Source: Methanomicrobiales archaeon (GTDB taxonomy: Archaea > Halobacteriota > Methanomicrobia > Methanomicrobiales > Methanoculleaceae). Taken from it: 5,822 nucleotides of DNA. The DNA lies in the NCBI GenBank assembly GCA_012797575.1, contig JAAZOW010000186.1:1-5822 (forward strand). Reading direction: 5' to 3'. How positions within the stretch are numbered: the first letter of the stretch is position 1; each line of letters begins with the position of its first letter. Positions 4,850 through 5,822 of the stretch are shown in pieces. Under the pieces are notes generated by a model. The model had not been told where the DNA came from. It did not search any database and saw only the letters and a program-made list of their open reading frames with translations. The translations under genes were made by a program, and so were the position numbers.

Positions 4850-5822
4850 TCAGAACGGTCCATCCTGCTCGAAGCTCCTCTTCAATCGGATGGCGAGCTC
4901 CGCCTTGAAGAGCTCTTTCCCGAGGTAGGCGGCGTGATCAAGGCGGGAGAGACTGCCATTCTCAAGCAACGTATAAAAGACATCCTCCCAGGCTTCCCCC
5001 TGCACAGCACGGCCCCGATGCACTGCCACGATGGTATCTCCCTCGATGCCGATGCGGATGCACCCGAGAGGGTCATAGGTGATATCGTCCGGCGCTCCCA
5101 GCGCCTCCATGACACACTCATACTCAAGCGGGGGCTCCCTGCGTCGCCGCTTCTCCTTGAGTATCAGGAGGTCAAGCCCGAGGTCCTTGGGGTATGGGCG
5201 GCCGGTCATCAGCGCCATCATATCGGTTGCGCGCCGCATCTCAGCCACCGACCCCCGGGTCTTATCGCTGTGCTCGCTCGTGAAGATGACGGCGGCGCCG
5301 ACCTCGTATGCCATCCCCGCAAGGAGCGCGTTCACCCCGGGGGAGTCGGCATCCAGGAGCTCAGTGACGTTTCCAGCCCCGAAGAAGAGCGGATAAGCTA
5401 CCCCCAAATGCCCCGGAAGAGAGGCGACAAGCCCGGACCCCACCGGCTGGAGGAGGGGATCGGCTATGAGACAGGAGATCCCCGCCTCCGCCGCCGCTGC
5501 GAGGTTCTCGGTAAGCGTCCGCTCACGCGGCACAACGACTGCGGCCACCCCGGCATCGGCTACCGCCCCCCCGACGATGGGAATGTTGCCTTCATGCAAG
5601 GAGAGGACCAGATCGGCCCTCTGGAGCGCCGCCTCGATGAGGCAGGGGTCCTGCGTATCGACCGCTAAAGGCCCCTCGATACCCTCAAGGGCCGAGAAGC
5701 ATCTCTCCACATCCTCAGGCGTAGCATCAAAACCAAACCCCAGGTCCACGATATCCGCCCCGTCGGCGAAGAAGCGCCGCACCTCGTCCTCGAGATCCTC
5801 GCGCCTGTGCGCATCCATTATC
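4850..5822 (-). CDS. Archaeal dihydropteroate synthase-related protein, C-terminal part (5' end beyond window)
   Basis: The frame is open to the right edge; the first ATG seen (5818) follows an ATA codon with no stop, so the true start is outside. At least 322 residues are visible of a family usually around 500. They resemble the archaeal dihydropteroate synthase-related family (TIGR00284 type). Counting from the visible Met: MDAHRREDLEDE at 1-12; a TIM-barrel strand GADIVDLGFGF at 20-30, comparable to the pterin-binding enzymes; LAVDTQDP at 51-58; a helix and strand (IEAALQRADLVLSL); and a conserved-looking FTSEHSDKTRGSVAEM region near 179-194. The C-terminal 100 residues form a separate small alpha/beta segment. 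The family is suspected to act in tetrahydromethanopterin or other pterin synthesis, but its reaction is not firmly established. It is followed by a 240-base gap, so it is not obviously co-transcribed with the fasciclin gene. Confidence 0.8.
   Translation of the reverse strand, partial: IMDAHRREDLEDEVRRFFADGADIVDLGFGFDATPEDVERCFSALEGIEGPLAVDTQDPCLIEAALQRADLVLSLHEGNIPIVGGAVADAGVAAVVVPRERTLTENLAAAAEAGISCLIADPLLQPVGSGLVASLPGHLGVAYPLFFGAGNVTELLDADSPGVNALLAGMAYEVGAAVIFTSEHSDKTRGSVAEMRRATDMMALMTGRPYPKDLGLDLLILKEKRRRREPPLEYECVMEALGAPDDITYDPLGCIRIGIEGDTIVAVHRGRAVQGEAWEDVFYTLLENGSLSRLDHAAYLGKELFKAELAIRLKRSFEQDGPF

Noticed and set aside
4817..5668. 283-residue open frame on the plus strand
   Set aside because: It lies opposite the dihydropteroate synthase-related gene, whose protein has clear family features. 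The plus-strand translation is rich in Arg, Gly, Pro and His with no recognisable domain, typical of an antisense shadow in GC-rich DNA.
1..5822. CRISPR array, insertion sequence, tRNA or rRNA
   Set aside because: No regularly spaced repeats, transposase-like protein, terminal inverted repeats, or tRNA/rRNA-like sequence was seen on either strand by reading.

Overview
The window looks like chromosomal DNA from a GC-rich methanogenic archaeon, most likely of the order Methanomicrobiales and perhaps close to Methanoculleus. The order is inferred from gene content, mainly a cysteate synthase followed by a fused sulfopyruvate decarboxylase. That is the coenzyme M route of Methanosarcinales and Methanomicrobiales, rather than the phosphosulfolactate (ComABC) route. 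The base composition and the archaeal-type TATA and G-rich ribosome binding sites fit. The species cannot be fixed from this sequence.

Left part, plus strand (1-2555): a tightly packed operon. It begins with the last 48 codons of a protein whose end resembles the COG1900/DUF39 family (homocysteine synthesis / methanogenesis marker 16 group). A full cysteate synthase follows with an ATGA overlap, then a GTG-started fused ComDE overlapping it by 8 bases. Cysteate synthase makes L-cysteate from O-phosphoserine and sulfite. An aminotransferase not present here would convert cysteate to sulfopyruvate, which ComDE decarboxylates to sulfoacetaldehyde. The known DUF39 chemistry converts an aldehyde plus sulfide to a thiol, so its presence in this operon suggests it could convert sulfoacetaldehyde to coenzyme M. 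This is the most interesting inference in the window.

Right part, minus strand (2568-5822): three separately spaced genes. Read in their own direction they are the C-terminal part of an archaeal dihydropteroate-synthase-related protein (cut by the window edge), a secreted cupredoxin plus FAS1 (fasciclin) protein with many N-glycosylation sequons and a damaged copper site, and a ten-helix AEC-family (auxin efflux carrier) permease. The permease and comDE converge with only 12 bases between their stop codons. The strongest promoter signal is an isolated AT-rich block around 4755-4770. It would give the fasciclin gene a leader of about 130 bases that could hold a 29-codon reading frame.

No tRNA, rRNA, CRISPR array, insertion sequence or attachment site was seen. 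I did not find a clearly new defence or mobile system.
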